From contig SVDU01000014.1 of the NCBI GenBank assembly GCA_015057705.1, positions 82,734 to 146,733 of the forward strand: 64,000 nt of DNA, given 5' to 3'. The notes under the pieces were generated by a model, which saw only the letters and a program-made list of their open reading frames with translations, was not told the origin of the DNA and ran no database searches. The DNA comes from Paenibacillaceae bacterium (GTDB taxonomy: Bacteria > Bacillota > Clostridia > Lachnospirales > Lachnospiraceae). The first letter of the stretch is position 1. Each line of letters begins with the position of its first letter. Below, piece by piece: positions 6,969-15,596 of the stretch. The translations under genes and the position numbers were made by a program.

Positions 6969-8422
6969 TGATTTTAGTAAGCACCGTTCTGTTCGGCAAA
7001 TATCAACTATGCGGTATCTTGGGAACCGGTCGGGAAGGAACAGTTTTTCTGGCGGTTCATCTTGGGCTTGAAGAATACAGGGCAGTGAAACGTGTATCCA
7101 AAAGCTTTCTCAATTATGAACAATTCAGGCGTGAAGCATTGATTTTAAAAGAGTTGCGCCATCCTGGTATTCCCATTTTATACGACGTAGAAGAAGATGA
7201 AAGTTACAGTTATTTAATTGAAGAGTATTTGGAAGGAGATTCCTTATATGATCTTGTAAAAAAACAGGGTCATCTGTCGCGGGAGCTGACCATTTTCTAT
7301 GGAATTCAGCTTGCCAGCATCATTAATTACCTGCATCTCGCAGGAACAACCCCTATATTACATTTAGATTTACAGCCGAAAAACCTGTTATTATGCCATG
7401 ATACCATAAAACTCATTGACTTTGGACTGGCTGCATCGTTAAAAGAAGCAAATAAACCGGGAGAACGTTATGGTACGGTGGGCTGCGCTGCACCGGAACA
7501 ATATGAGGCAGAAGCAGTGCTTGATGAAAGAACAGATATTTATGCCATTGGCACGATCCTCTGTTATCTGTACACTGGGGAATTTCCCAAGCTGCCTTTT
7601 ATACCAGCATCGTCCATGGACCCGGGGCTGGCATCAGTTATCGGGCAATGTATCTGTAAAGAGAAGGAGAACAGGTATTCAACGGCACAGGAGCTTTTGG
7701 ATCAGCTCCGTCAGTTAAAAGAAACGGAAACGGATGCAAAAAAACGTCTGCAATCATCATCTCTTACAATTGCTCTTTCAGGGAGCAAATCTGGGGCAGG
7801 AACAACCCACATTGGAATCGGCCTGTCTGTCTACCTTAAAAATCAAGGAATTCCCAACTTATTGGAAGAAAAACAGGACTCTTTTATGGGTGCCAGTCTT
7901 TTTAAATTCACGAAAGCAAAGCGTGACAGCTATGGTTTGCTGCATTACAGAAACTTAATTATAAAGCCATATTATGGTGCAGGAGTGAAATTAAAGGATC
8001 CACACTTTCGTGTGCACCTGATGGATTGGGGAGAGAATTTAAGCCAGGCGCTTCATATGGTACCTGATGCTGTAATACTGGTGTGTGATGCCAGTATATG
8101 GAACCGGGTTCATGCCTTTGAAGCTGTGGAAGAAGTAATAAGATCCGGCATCCCCTATGCCGTCATATACAATCACTGGGCGTTTGATAAAAAAATCTGT
8201 ATCCCAAAAGGCGCACAGGCATCAGTCTTTTTTCGAGCCCCATTTTTCTCCGATCCATTTATAGTCAGTCATGAACTGGAGACTTTTTATCAGGCTGTAA
8301 CCAGTGAAATCCTGGCGAAAACCCGGGGAGGAGGAAGATGGGATTTACCAGTTATGCGCTGGGGGAAAAAGGTGTTGAATAAATTAAGGATAAAGGAGCG
8401 CTGTCTGTCTGGAAAGGGTTAA
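6944..8422 (+). CDS. Ser/Thr protein kinase fused to a TadZ/CpaE-like P-loop domain
   Basis: Residue numbers follow the 519-aa ORF. The N-terminal half is a Hanks-type kinase with a Gly loop GTGREGTVF, Lys76 (AVKR), Glu91, catalytic HLDLQPKN (Asp169), DFG at 186 and APE at 210, so it looks active. From about residue 300 comes a second domain opening SGSKSGAGTTHIGIG. This resembles the deviant Walker A of TadZ/CpaE/ParA ATPases: the N-side Lys is kept and the usual GKT is GTT. No membrane segment or PASTA repeat is seen. The start is doubtful: the promoter places RNA start near 6938 and AAGGAGG at 6962-6968, but the codons beyond are ATT, TTA, GTA. I list the last ordinary ATG. Next gene 6 bases on. 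Confidence 0.8.
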   Translation: MILNRHKEVILVSTVLFGKYQLCGILGTGREGTVFLAVHLGLEEYRAVKRVSKSFLNYEQFRREALILKELRHPGIPILYDVEEDESYSYLIEEYLEGDSLYDLVKKQGHLSRELTIFYGIQLASIINYLHLAGTTPILHLDLQPKNLLLCHDTIKLIDFGLAASLKEANKPGERYGTVGCAAPEQYEAEAVLDERTDIYAIGTILCYLYTGEFPKLPFIPASSMDPGLASVIGQCICKEKENRYSTAQELLDQLRQLKETETDAKKRLQSSSLTIALSGSKSGAGTTHIGIGLSVYLKNQGIPNLLEEKQDSFMGASLFKFTKAKRDSYGLLHYRNLIIKPYYGAGVKLKDPHFRVHLMDWGENLSQALHMVPDAVILVCDASIWNRVHAFEAVEEVIRSGIPYAVIYNHWAFDKKICIPKGAQASVFFRAPFFSDPFIVSHELETFYQAVTSEILAKTRGGGRWDLPVMRWGKKVLNKLRIKERCLSGKG

Positions 8423-8428
8423 ACTTCT

Positions 8429-9046
8429 ATGAAGAGATTTGCAAAAAGAGGCTGGAAACTGGGTAATCCGTTTGGTAAAGTCCAGACCCCTGAATTAATA
8501 GGTATTATTGGTACCGGAAGAGGGAATGGAGTGACTCATTTTTCAGTGATGACAGCCGGATATTTATCTGGTGTGATGAGAATGCGGTGTGCAGTTTTGG
8601 AGTGGAATCATCATGAGTCCTTTTCGTGTATGGGAGCTTCCTGTTCCAGTGGAAAAAAAGGTGAAAACCCGTTTCGGGTTCTGGAGACAGATTATTTTGG
8701 AAAAGCGGGGATTGATACACTGTTGTTGTGTAAAAAGTCCGGCTATCATGCTGTAATTGTGGATTATGGGACTGCAAAGGAAGGCAATCTGGAAGAGTTT
8801 TTTCGATGCAGCAGGCAATTTGTAATAGGAAGTCTTAGTGAGTGGCAGATTGGTGAGTTTCTGGAATTTGAAAAGAGAGGGATAAAAACGGAAAAAAGCT
8901 GGCACAGCCTTGTATCATTTGGCAGTGAAGATGCAAGAACAAGTCTGGAAAAAAGATTAAAGGTTCCGGTGAGAAGAATTCCCTTTTCCATAGATCCATT
9001 TTCTGTCACTGCTGAGACTATTAGTTTTTACGAACAATTATTTTAA
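8429..9046 (+). CDS. CpaE/ParA-like protein with a degenerate P-loop
   Basis: A 205-aa protein related to the C-terminal half of the preceding kinase. After a basic N-terminus it has IGIIGTGRGNGVTHFSV, which shares the G-x-TH pattern with the kinase's second domain (GAGTTH). The P-loop Lys is Val, and the N-side deviant Lys is Arg, so ATP hydrolysis is doubtful. A Walker-B-like strand HAVIVDYG follows near residue 110. The gene starts 6 bases after the kinase stop and is surely in the same operon. It may be a partner or pseudo-ATPase for the kinase fusion. No Flp/Tad pilus genes are present, so a pilus role is not supported here. Confidence 0.65.
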   Translation: MKRFAKRGWKLGNPFGKVQTPELIGIIGTGRGNGVTHFSVMTAGYLSGVMRMRCAVLEWNHHESFSCMGASCSSGKKGENPFRVLETDYFGKAGIDTLLLCKKSGYHAVIVDYGTAKEGNLEEFFRCSRQFVIGSLSEWQIGEFLEFEKRGIKTEKSWHSLVSFGSEDARTSLEKRLKVPVRRIPFSIDPFSVTAETISFYEQLF

Positions 9047-9080
9047 AATACAAAAGATAAAACGGCGGGGAGATAGCAAT

Positions 9081-9323
9081 ATGAGTAAAGAAGACAGTGG
9101 TATATGGAAAGAAGGTAAAAGAGACCAGTATCTGGAAGGACTGAAAAGGTACAGAAATAAGGGGGTTCCCATTGTAATTGACGGCGAGGAACTGCCGGAG
9201 ACAGACTGGGGAAGAATATTTGAAATAAGGGAGGATGACAGCTTTTATATGGCAGACTATGTTCCTGATGAGGAGACCGGTAAACTGCAGGAAATCAGAT
9301 TTGACCGTGTCTACAACCGGTAA
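9081..9323 (+). CDS. Small acidic protein, DUF6061-like (80 aa)
   Basis: An 80-aa protein with no signal peptide or membrane segment. It has the pattern RNKGVPIVIDGEELPETDW followed by REDDSFYMADYV and EIRFDRVYN. I associate this with a small Firmicutes family of unknown function (DUF6061, from memory and not certain). The start at 9081 has GGGGAG 9 bases upstream. It follows the kinase/P-loop pair by 34 bases and probably shares their transcript. The 200 bases after it hold no convincing gene until the promoter of the SH3-GH18 gene. Confidence 0.65.
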   Translation: MSKEDSGIWKEGKRDQYLEGLKRYRNKGVPIVIDGEELPETDWGRIFEIREDDSFYMADYVPDEETGKLQEIRFDRVYNR

Positions 9324-9457
9324 TTTCAGAAAACATGGGATCAGGGGCGCGTTGGCGGATTCCATCTTCAGCCCGGAGAGAATGAGTTTATACGCGTCAG
9401 GGAGGGACAGGGGAATCAGAATGTAATGAAAATGTAAATTCCAAAAAGAAAGAAGTA

Positions 9458-9466
9458 TGATATAAT
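9458..9466 (+). promoter_or_regulatory. Extended -10 promoter of the envelope operon
   Basis: TGATATAAT (TATAAT at 9461-9466) gives a good extended -10 box. No clear -35 is seen at the usual distance, which suggests dependence on the TG extension or an activator. Confidence 0.45.
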
Positions 9467-9525
9467 CTAAAAGATATTACAGAAATGAGTTCATAAGATA
9501 TGATCCATAAGCAGGAGGAAAACAG

Positions 9526-11187
9526 ATGAAGAGGAAAGCAGTGCCGGTTATGGTGGCGCTGGGATTGATTTTGCTGGTTCTGGCCGGTTCTTTCGGAATC
9601 CGGGTTTTAGAACGGTATATTCCATCCAGTGAGCAGGCAGATTTGACTGAGATTTTTGGGGTCACAGGGGATGAGGTGGCAGTTTTTTTTAATGAGAATC
9701 TTCAGGAAACCAAAGGTCTTTTTGCAGAGGATCAGACCTACCTACCCATCAGTTGGATTAATGAAAATTTAAATGAGCGTTTTTACTGGGATAGTAATGA
9801 GAAGCTCCTTGTGTATACACTTCCGGATTCCATTGTTTATGCAGACCAGAATACAAAAGGTTCTTCCGGAAAATCACTGATTCTGGAGAAAGGGGATACT
9901 GTGTATTTATCCCTGGGCCTTATTGCTAACTATACAGATGCTGAGTTTACTGCCTATGATTCAGCTGTAAATAAGCGGGTGTTTATCAATAATAACTGGA
10001 CAGATAAAGAACGGGCTACAGTTGTTAAAGACGGTAACGTGCGTATCAAAGGCGGAGTCAGGAGCCCAATTGCAACTCATGTGAATGAGGGGAGCAAAGT
10101 GACGGTACTGGATTCCATGGACAAATGGGATAAAATCAGGACAGAGGACGGTTTTATTGGCTATGTAGAACGCCGACGCCTTGGAGAAACACAAAAAGAG
10201 GCTTCCGTAAGTACTTTTATAAAGCCGGTTTATAAAAATATAACCATGGATCAGCCGGTTTGCCTGGTATGGCATCAGGTTACCACGGCAGAGGGAAATT
10301 CTACCTTTGACAGTCTGATTGCCAATACCTCAGGGGTTAACGTGATTTCTCCAACATGGTACGAATTAAGTGATAATGAAGGTGGTTTTCATTCCCTGGC
10401 AGATGCGGGGTATGTAAAAAAGGCTCACGACAAAGGATTAAAGGTCTGGGCACTGATTAATAACTTTAGTTCCGATGTGAATACGGAGATTCTGATGTCT
10501 AAAACATCAACAAGGAAGAAGCTGATCGATGCTTTGATGGCAGAGGCAAAGACCTATGGATTTGACGGCATTAATCTGGACTTTGAAGGCATAAAAGAGG
10601 AAGCGGGTCCCCATTACATTCAGTTTATCAGAGAGCTGTCCATCCCATGCAGAGAGAAGGGGCTTGTTCTGTCCGTGGATAATTACGTGCCCGTTGCAGG
10701 AAATGAGTTTTATAACCGGAAGGAGCAGGGGATCGTAGCTGATTATGTGATCATTATGGGTTACGATGAACATTATGCAGGCGGAGAGGCCGGATCTGTG
10801 TCTTCTATTCAATATGTAGAAGATGGAATTAAGAATACGCTTAAAGTTGTTCCCAAGGAAAAAGTTATTAATGGTATTCCTTTTTACACCAGAATATGGA
10901 CGGAAGGAACAGATGGAAAGACTTCATCCTCTGCCATTGGTATCGCAAAATCCAAAGAATGGGTTACGAAAAATGATATGAAACTGTACTGGCAGGAAGA
11001 GTTGGGACAGTATTACGGAGAACTTCAGACAGAAGAAGGCAAAAAGACCGTATGGCTTGAGGAAGAACGTTCCATCGGTCTGAAGATGAACTTGATCCGT
11101 CAGTACGATCTGGCAGGTGTGGCATGCTGGAAGCTGGGGTTTGAGCCGGCTGATTTGTGGGATGAAGTACGGCTTGACAAGGAATAA
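9526..11187 (+). CDS. Membrane-anchored SH3 / GH18-family glycosyl hydrolase
   Basis: A 553-aa exported protein. Residues 7-25 form an uncleaved signal anchor (VMVALGLILLVLAGSFGI). Residues of about 45-160 resemble a copper-amine-oxidase-N-like (stalk) domain, about 165-220 are a bacterial SH3 domain (RIKGGVRSPIATHVNEGSKV), and about 240-550 form a glycosyl-hydrolase-18 barrel. The barrel keeps FDGINLDFEGI, matching the DxxDxDxE signature with its catalytic Glu. Such proteins (YaaH- or YdhD-like) cut N-acetylglucosamine links in peptidoglycan, often around sporulation. It starts an envelope group with the phosphoesterase lipoprotein and amidase that follow. Confidence 0.88.
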   Translation: MKRKAVPVMVALGLILLVLAGSFGIRVLERYIPSSEQADLTEIFGVTGDEVAVFFNENLQETKGLFAEDQTYLPISWINENLNERFYWDSNEKLLVYTLPDSIVYADQNTKGSSGKSLILEKGDTVYLSLGLIANYTDAEFTAYDSAVNKRVFINNNWTDKERATVVKDGNVRIKGGVRSPIATHVNEGSKVTVLDSMDKWDKIRTEDGFIGYVERRRLGETQKEASVSTFIKPVYKNITMDQPVCLVWHQVTTAEGNSTFDSLIANTSGVNVISPTWYELSDNEGGFHSLADAGYVKKAHDKGLKVWALINNFSSDVNTEILMSKTSTRKKLIDALMAEAKTYGFDGINLDFEGIKEEAGPHYIQFIRELSIPCREKGLVLSVDNYVPVAGNEFYNRKEQGIVADYVIIMGYDEHYAGGEAGSVSSIQYVEDGIKNTLKVVPKEKVINGIPFYTRIWTEGTDGKTSSSAIGIAKSKEWVTKNDMKLYWQEELGQYYGELQTEEGKKTVWLEEERSIGLKMNLIRQYDLAGVACWKLGFEPADLWDEVRLDKE

Positions 11188-11219
11188 CAGAAGAAAGGGA
11201 TAAGCAGGAAGGTCAGTTT

Positions 11220-12647
11220 ATGAGAAAGAGGGTATTATTGGCAGCATTGGCGGCTGCAGTTTGTGTAACTTCAGGCTGCTCTTTTAAAAAAGGAGCACAG
11301 GAACTTACGCAGGAAGAGAGTACGGCACAGCCGGAGACAACCGTTACACAAGTACAGACACCTTCCACAGCACAGGTCCCTGAAACCTCCGGGGAGTCTT
11401 CCCCAGAACAACCCCAGGCACTTGAGGAAGGAGCCGCCAGGATAATAATAGCTACAGATATTCATTATCTGGCCAGAGATTTAACCGATATGCAGATGAG
11501 CTATGAATATACGGCTGATCACGGAGATGGCAAAGTAATGAAATATATCTGGGAAATTACAGATGCGTTCATTGAAGAAGTGAAAGCAGAAAAACCGGAT
11601 CTGGTAATATTAGAGGGTGATTTAACTTATAACGGAGAGCGGGATAGCCATATAGAACTTGCCAGTAAACTGGAGGCCATAGAAGAAGCGGGAATTCCTG
11701 TAATCGTTATTCCTGGAAACCATGATATTAATAATCCTGATGCGTGTCGGTTTGAGGGAGAGTCCATAGTTAGTACGGAAAGTATTACACCAGAAGAATT
11801 TGAAGAGATATATGACGAATTCGGATATAGTGAAGCGGTGAGCCGGGACCCGGCGTCCCTAAGCTATGTATACCAGATCAATGATAAAACCAGAGCTCTG
11901 ATGCTTGACAGCTGCCAGTATAATCCAAAGAACCTGGTGGGCGGCATGATAAAAGATGATACATACACCTGGATTGAGGAGCAGATGGAAGAGGCATGGA
12001 ATCTGGGGATGAAAGTGATTCCTGTGGCCCATCACAATTTGCTTGATGAAAGTGAAGTTTATCTTCAGGATTGTACCATTGAGCATAGTGAACAGCTCAT
12101 TGATCAGCTGGAGAGCTGGGAAGTTCCTTTATTTTTAAGCGGACATCTTCATGTTCAGCATTATAAGAGATCCCATGGCGATTCTGGAATTTATGAAATA
12201 GTGACAGGCTCTTTGTCTACCCCTCCATGTTTGTACGGAATATTGGAGTATGGTCCGAAAGGAACCTTTAACTACCATACGAAATCTCTTGATATGAAAG
12301 CCTGGGCGGAGAAAACAGGTAATAAGGACAAGAATCTTTTGAATTTCAGTAATTATGGTAAAAAATATTTGAGTAAAGTTTTTTATAATCAGGCTCAGGA
12401 TGAGTTTAATAGCTTAAATACCCTTCAGGGTCTGACTGAAAGTCAGCGGGATATGATGGCTAAGGTATATGCAGAACTGAATTCTGCGTGTTATGAAGGT
12501 AAAGTAGCGGATATTCGTGAGAAGGTCATGGCAAAAAAGGGATATAAATTGTGGCAGGAAGAGGGGTATCCCAGTATTTTATCCCAGTATCTGGAGTGGA
12601 TCACTGCAGATGGCGGCAGAGATTATAACACATTAAGCGTTAAATAA
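11220..12647 (+). CDS. Metallophosphoesterase lipoprotein
   Basis: A 475-aa exported lipoprotein: signal peptide with the lipobox VTSGC ending at Cys20, then a Thr/Glu/Pro-rich linker to about residue 75. The calcineurin-like core shows all five metal motifs in order: ATDIHYL, EGDLTYNG, PGNHDIN, VAHHNL and SGHLHVQ. It should hydrolyse a phosphoester outside the membrane; the substrate is unknown. About 140 C-terminal residues after the core are helical and not recognised. It sits 32 bases after the GH18 gene and is likely co-transcribed with it. Confidence 0.88.
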   Translation: MRKRVLLAALAAAVCVTSGCSFKKGAQELTQEESTAQPETTVTQVQTPSTAQVPETSGESSPEQPQALEEGAARIIIATDIHYLARDLTDMQMSYEYTADHGDGKVMKYIWEITDAFIEEVKAEKPDLVILEGDLTYNGERDSHIELASKLEAIEEAGIPVIVIPGNHDINNPDACRFEGESIVSTESITPEEFEEIYDEFGYSEAVSRDPASLSYVYQINDKTRALMLDSCQYNPKNLVGGMIKDDTYTWIEEQMEEAWNLGMKVIPVAHHNLLDESEVYLQDCTIEHSEQLIDQLESWEVPLFLSGHLHVQHYKRSHGDSGIYEIVTGSLSTPPCLYGILEYGPKGTFNYHTKSLDMKAWAEKTGNKDKNLLNFSNYGKKYLSKVFYNQAQDEFNSLNTLQGLTESQRDMMAKVYAELNSACYEGKVADIREKVMAKKGYKLWQEEGYPSILSQYLEWITADGGRDYNTLSVK

Positions 12648-12708
12648 AAGGAAAGTCACTTGTACCGGTTCTTTTTTAATTCACAAAAAAGTATAATTCA
12701 TTAAGAAC

Positions 12709-13425
12709 GTGAATCGGGTAAAGAGCGTGAAATTAAAAAAATGGGAACCGTTCATGGCGGTGATTTTGCTGATATTGGTTTATGTTATATCGAGCCAGGC
12801 GGGAAAGATGGCAGCAGTAAATAACGCCCCATCTGCACAAAAGAATCGGCCGGTGGTAGTAATTGATGCTGGCCACGGGGGGAATGACCCTGGAAAGATC
12901 GGGATTGACGGTACTCTGGAAAAAGATATTAATCTGAAGATTGCCATGAAACTGAAAAAGTATCTGGAAGCATCGGATGTGGATGTTGTTCTTACCAGAG
13001 ATGATGACAATGGACTCTACTCAGCCAGAGACAACAGAAAAAAGATGGCGGATATGACCAAACGGTGTGATGTTATCAATAAAACCAAGCCTGCATTGAC
13101 TGTAAGCATCCATCAAAACAGTTATCATCAGGAAGAAATCTCCGGAGGACAGGTGTTTTATTATAAAAAGTCAGAAAAAGGGAAAAAGCTTGCTGAAACC
13201 ATACAGGAACGGTTCGATTTTTTATTGGGAGATAAGAATACAAGACTTGCAAAACCCAATGATAATTATTACCTGTTGCTTCACGTGAGGACACCGATTG
13301 TAATCATTGAATGCGGATTCTTAACCAATAGCAGGGAATCAAAGCTTTTGAATAATGAAGATTATCAGGACCGGGTAGCGTGGACCATACATATGGGAAT
13401 CATGAGCTATTTAAATAATAATTAA
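12709..13425 (+). CDS. N-acetylmuramoyl-L-alanine amidase (Amidase_3), membrane-anchored
   Basis: A 238-aa cell-wall hydrolase that cuts the amide between MurNAc and the stem peptide. The N-terminus carries one hydrophobic segment (FMAVILLILVYVIS). The Amidase_3 domain has the zinc ligands in DAGHGG, the Glu of GTLEKDINL and the His of VSIHQNSYH. The catalytic Glu is in IIECGFLTN, so it looks active. There is no binding repeat or CwlD-specific extension, but its size and anchor resemble the sporulation amidase CwlD. The start is uncertain: GTG at 12709 lacks a strong ribosome site and an in-frame GTG at 12727 is an alternative. Confidence 0.85.
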   Translation: MNRVKSVKLKKWEPFMAVILLILVYVISSQAGKMAAVNNAPSAQKNRPVVVIDAGHGGNDPGKIGIDGTLEKDINLKIAMKLKKYLEASDVDVVLTRDDDNGLYSARDNRKKMADMTKRCDVINKTKPALTVSIHQNSYHQEEISGGQVFYYKKSEKGKKLAETIQERFDFLLGDKNTRLAKPNDNYYLLLHVRTPIVIIECGFLTNSRESKLLNNEDYQDRVAWTIHMGIMSYLNNN

Positions 13426-13433
13426 ATATAAAA

Positions 13434-13469
13434 AAACGGGAACCTTTGACTTACAGGTTCCTGTTTTTG
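13434..13469. terminator. Bidirectional terminator after the amidase
   Basis: Stem AACGGGAACCT / AGGTTCCTGTT with A- and T-rich tails, between convergent genes. Confidence 0.85.
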
Positions 13470-13488
13470 TCTTTACATGGAAGAAATG

Positions 13489-14208
13489 TTATTCCGACTG
13501 GATACCGGTATCTTTCTCAGTTTCCGGTTCCATTTCCGTTTCAGTGCTCTCTACAGCGCTATTTGACAGCGCTGCAGCAGTCTTATTAACTTCTCCAATT
13601 TTTTCAGAAGTTTTTGCTACTAATTGATCAGATCTGCTTTGTAGTCTGGATGCAGCCTCGATTTTTTGATCTGTATTTCCGTAACCTTGTTTAATCTCAC
13701 TTTTTAATACATTGATTTTTCCATCAATCATGTCTTTCGCGGATGAGATTATTTCTGCCTGAGATACACCGGATGATAATTTTGTGATTGCACTCATCTG
13801 CTCAGCCTGCGCATCTTCTTTTGATTTTGGTTTTTTATAAATTTTACCGGTTTCATCAATGAAATAAGGCTCCGATTTATCTGATTCATCCGCCTGAATC
13901 TGTGAGATCTGATCGTCAATGGCTTTTATCTGCATCTCAAATTCTTTCAGTTTATCATTCATGTTTTCTGAGCCGTTTGCCTGATCGGAGTCCAGCATCG
14001 ACTGTTTTTGTTCCAGAATCCTTTGCTTCTGATCCATCAGCTGCTTCAGCATACCCTGCTTTTTCCCGGCAGGGGAAATTGATACTTCATCGGTTTTCTT
14101 GCTTTCCTTACTTTTGCCGTAAATTGCCTCATATTTATTGTTAGCAGAACGGTTGATGGAAGCGATATTTATTTTTGTCGACTGGGTTTCCATTTTACCA
14201 ATATACAT
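13489..14208 (-). CDS. Predicted coiled-coil protein of unknown function (239 aa)
   Basis: Not recognised. It is a soluble, highly charged protein without signal peptide or membrane segment. The N-terminus (KINIASINRS, then DEVSISPAGKKQ) resembles the opening of FlgM-like and other short clostridial regulators, a weak similarity. Residues of about 55-100 (LKQLMDQKQRILEQKQSML) and 150-215 are long amphipathic helices likely to form coiled coils. The C-terminus is very acidic (ESTETEMEPETEKDTG). The ATG follows AAGGAGGG by 8 bases. It is convergent with the amidase and shares its terminator. Confidence 0.75.
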   Translation of the reverse strand: MYIGKMETQSTKINIASINRSANNKYEAIYGKSKESKKTDEVSISPAGKKQGMLKQLMDQKQRILEQKQSMLDSDQANGSENMNDKLKEFEMQIKAIDDQISQIQADESDKSEPYFIDETGKIYKKPKSKEDAQAEQMSAITKLSSGVSQAEIISSAKDMIDGKINVLKSEIKQGYGNTDQKIEAASRLQSRSDQLVAKTSEKIGEVNKTAAALSNSAVESTETEMEPETEKDTGIQSE

Positions 14209-14310
14209 CTCATACCCTCCTTTTGTACTGATTATTTATTCGGCAGTTAGAGGAGGAATATAATTATTTTGGCGCAGACGGTAACGATTACGGTATAAAC
14301 GGTCTTACTA

Positions 14311-15549
14311 TCAATGAGATGGTGGAAAAAGTGGAAAAAGCTGAATCATGACACAAAAATGAAATAGTTCATCTGAAATTGAAATGTCCATAGTTCCATT
14401 ACAGCGTTCAACCGCATCACGAATGTTAGATAAACCGATTCCATGAAGATGGGGGTCTTCTTTTGAAGACAAAAAAGGGCTGATACCTGGGCTTGCTGTA
14501 TGTGGGACCGGATTGGTTATTTCAATCATAAGAAAGGAACGTTGGACACAGGAAACTGCTGTAATCAGTGGAGGATCATTCCGGTCGGTTAATTTTTGGC
14601 AGGCTTCCAGAGCGTTATCCAAAGCATTGCTTAAAATGATACACAGGTCAGAAGGATTGATTAGATCAGAGGAGGGAAAAATGAAATCTGTATCGAAACG
14701 AATTTCCCATGCTCTGGCAAGGGCAAGTTTTTCCCTGATAATTGCATCTGCATAAGCATTACCGGAAGAATAATCAGGATAAAAAGTATTAAAAGTTCCG
14801 GTTATACAATCCAGGTAATTAAAAGCCTCTTCATTCTTATTCATGGAGAGGAGATTCCTTAAGCACAGCATATGGTTCTTAAAGTCATGGCGAAAACCGG
14901 ACAGCTGTTTTTCCTCTTCCTTCCATGCTGCAATCCTTTTTTCCAGTATTGCATTTTTCTCATTTGCAAGGTGTAAGCTTAGTTTCCGGTCTGCATAGTA
15001 AGAGGAAAAAGTAATTAGTGAAACGCCGCCAGTTGCAACAGCAGTTGCGAGCATGTTAGATAACAGCGTGTTGTTGTACTGGATCTGGTTCCAGCCGTAG
15101 TAAATAACAGTCTGTCTGGTAAAGAAACATAAGATCAGGAGGAAAAGATTTTCCGGCATAGTAATCTCACCATGCAGATTACGGCATTTTCTGCCCACCC
15201 ATTCCAATATGGCTGCGTAAAGCAGGAAGGTTAAAATATCACATAGTTTATAAGCTATATCATAAGCAGATGAATTATGAATGATGTTTTTACTTAAAAA
15301 TTGAATTAATGGCAGAAAAACAAAATTGCATGTATATCCCAGCCCGTCAGTGAAAATAGCCAACATTACCTTTTTCCCGGTACTGGCCTGGAATAATACC
15401 CAGATCATGATTAGTGAAGTGATAAAATAAAACAGTTCCTGTGGAAAAATCAGGGCAAGTCTGCAATTAATGTTGATAAAGTTGGAGGCCATGGAAAAAA
15501 AGACAACTCCAATAAAGGTTAAAAGCTTGTGAAAACGGCATTTTAACAT
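14311..15549 (-). CDS. GHKL-type sensor histidine kinase (AgrC-like)
   Basis: A 412-aa membrane sensor kinase. About six hydrophobic segments cover residues 1-200. A cytoplasmic part follows with the HPK10-type phospho-acceptor region FRHDFKNHMLCLRN and a GHKL ATPase with N-box NALDNALEAC and glycine motif HGIGLSNIRDAV. This is the layout of peptide-sensing kinases such as AgrC. Its LytTR partner lies immediately upstream on the same strand. No agrB- or agrD-like gene is seen beside it, so the signal is unknown. The ribosome site before the ATG is weak. Confidence 0.88.
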   Translation of the reverse strand: MLKCRFHKLLTFIGVVFFSMASNFININCRLALIFPQELFYFITSLIMIWVLFQASTGKKVMLAIFTDGLGYTCNFVFLPLIQFLSKNIIHNSSAYDIAYKLCDILTFLLYAAILEWVGRKCRNLHGEITMPENLFLLILCFFTRQTVIYYGWNQIQYNNTLLSNMLATAVATGGVSLITFSSYYADRKLSLHLANEKNAILEKRIAAWKEEEKQLSGFRHDFKNHMLCLRNLLSMNKNEEAFNYLDCITGTFNTFYPDYSSGNAYADAIIREKLALARAWEIRFDTDFIFPSSDLINPSDLCIILSNALDNALEACQKLTDRNDPPLITAVSCVQRSFLMIEITNPVPHTASPGISPFLSSKEDPHLHGIGLSNIRDAVERCNGTMDISISDELFHFCVMIQLFPLFPPSH

Positions 15550-15596
15550 CTTACTAAAGAAACGATATTGGATGTAAGCGGTAAAAGTAAGAAGAA

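Noticed and set aside
8429-9046. Second P-loop protein as a chromosome-partition ParA
   Set aside because: The P-loop is degenerate and there is no parB or parS-like site nearby.
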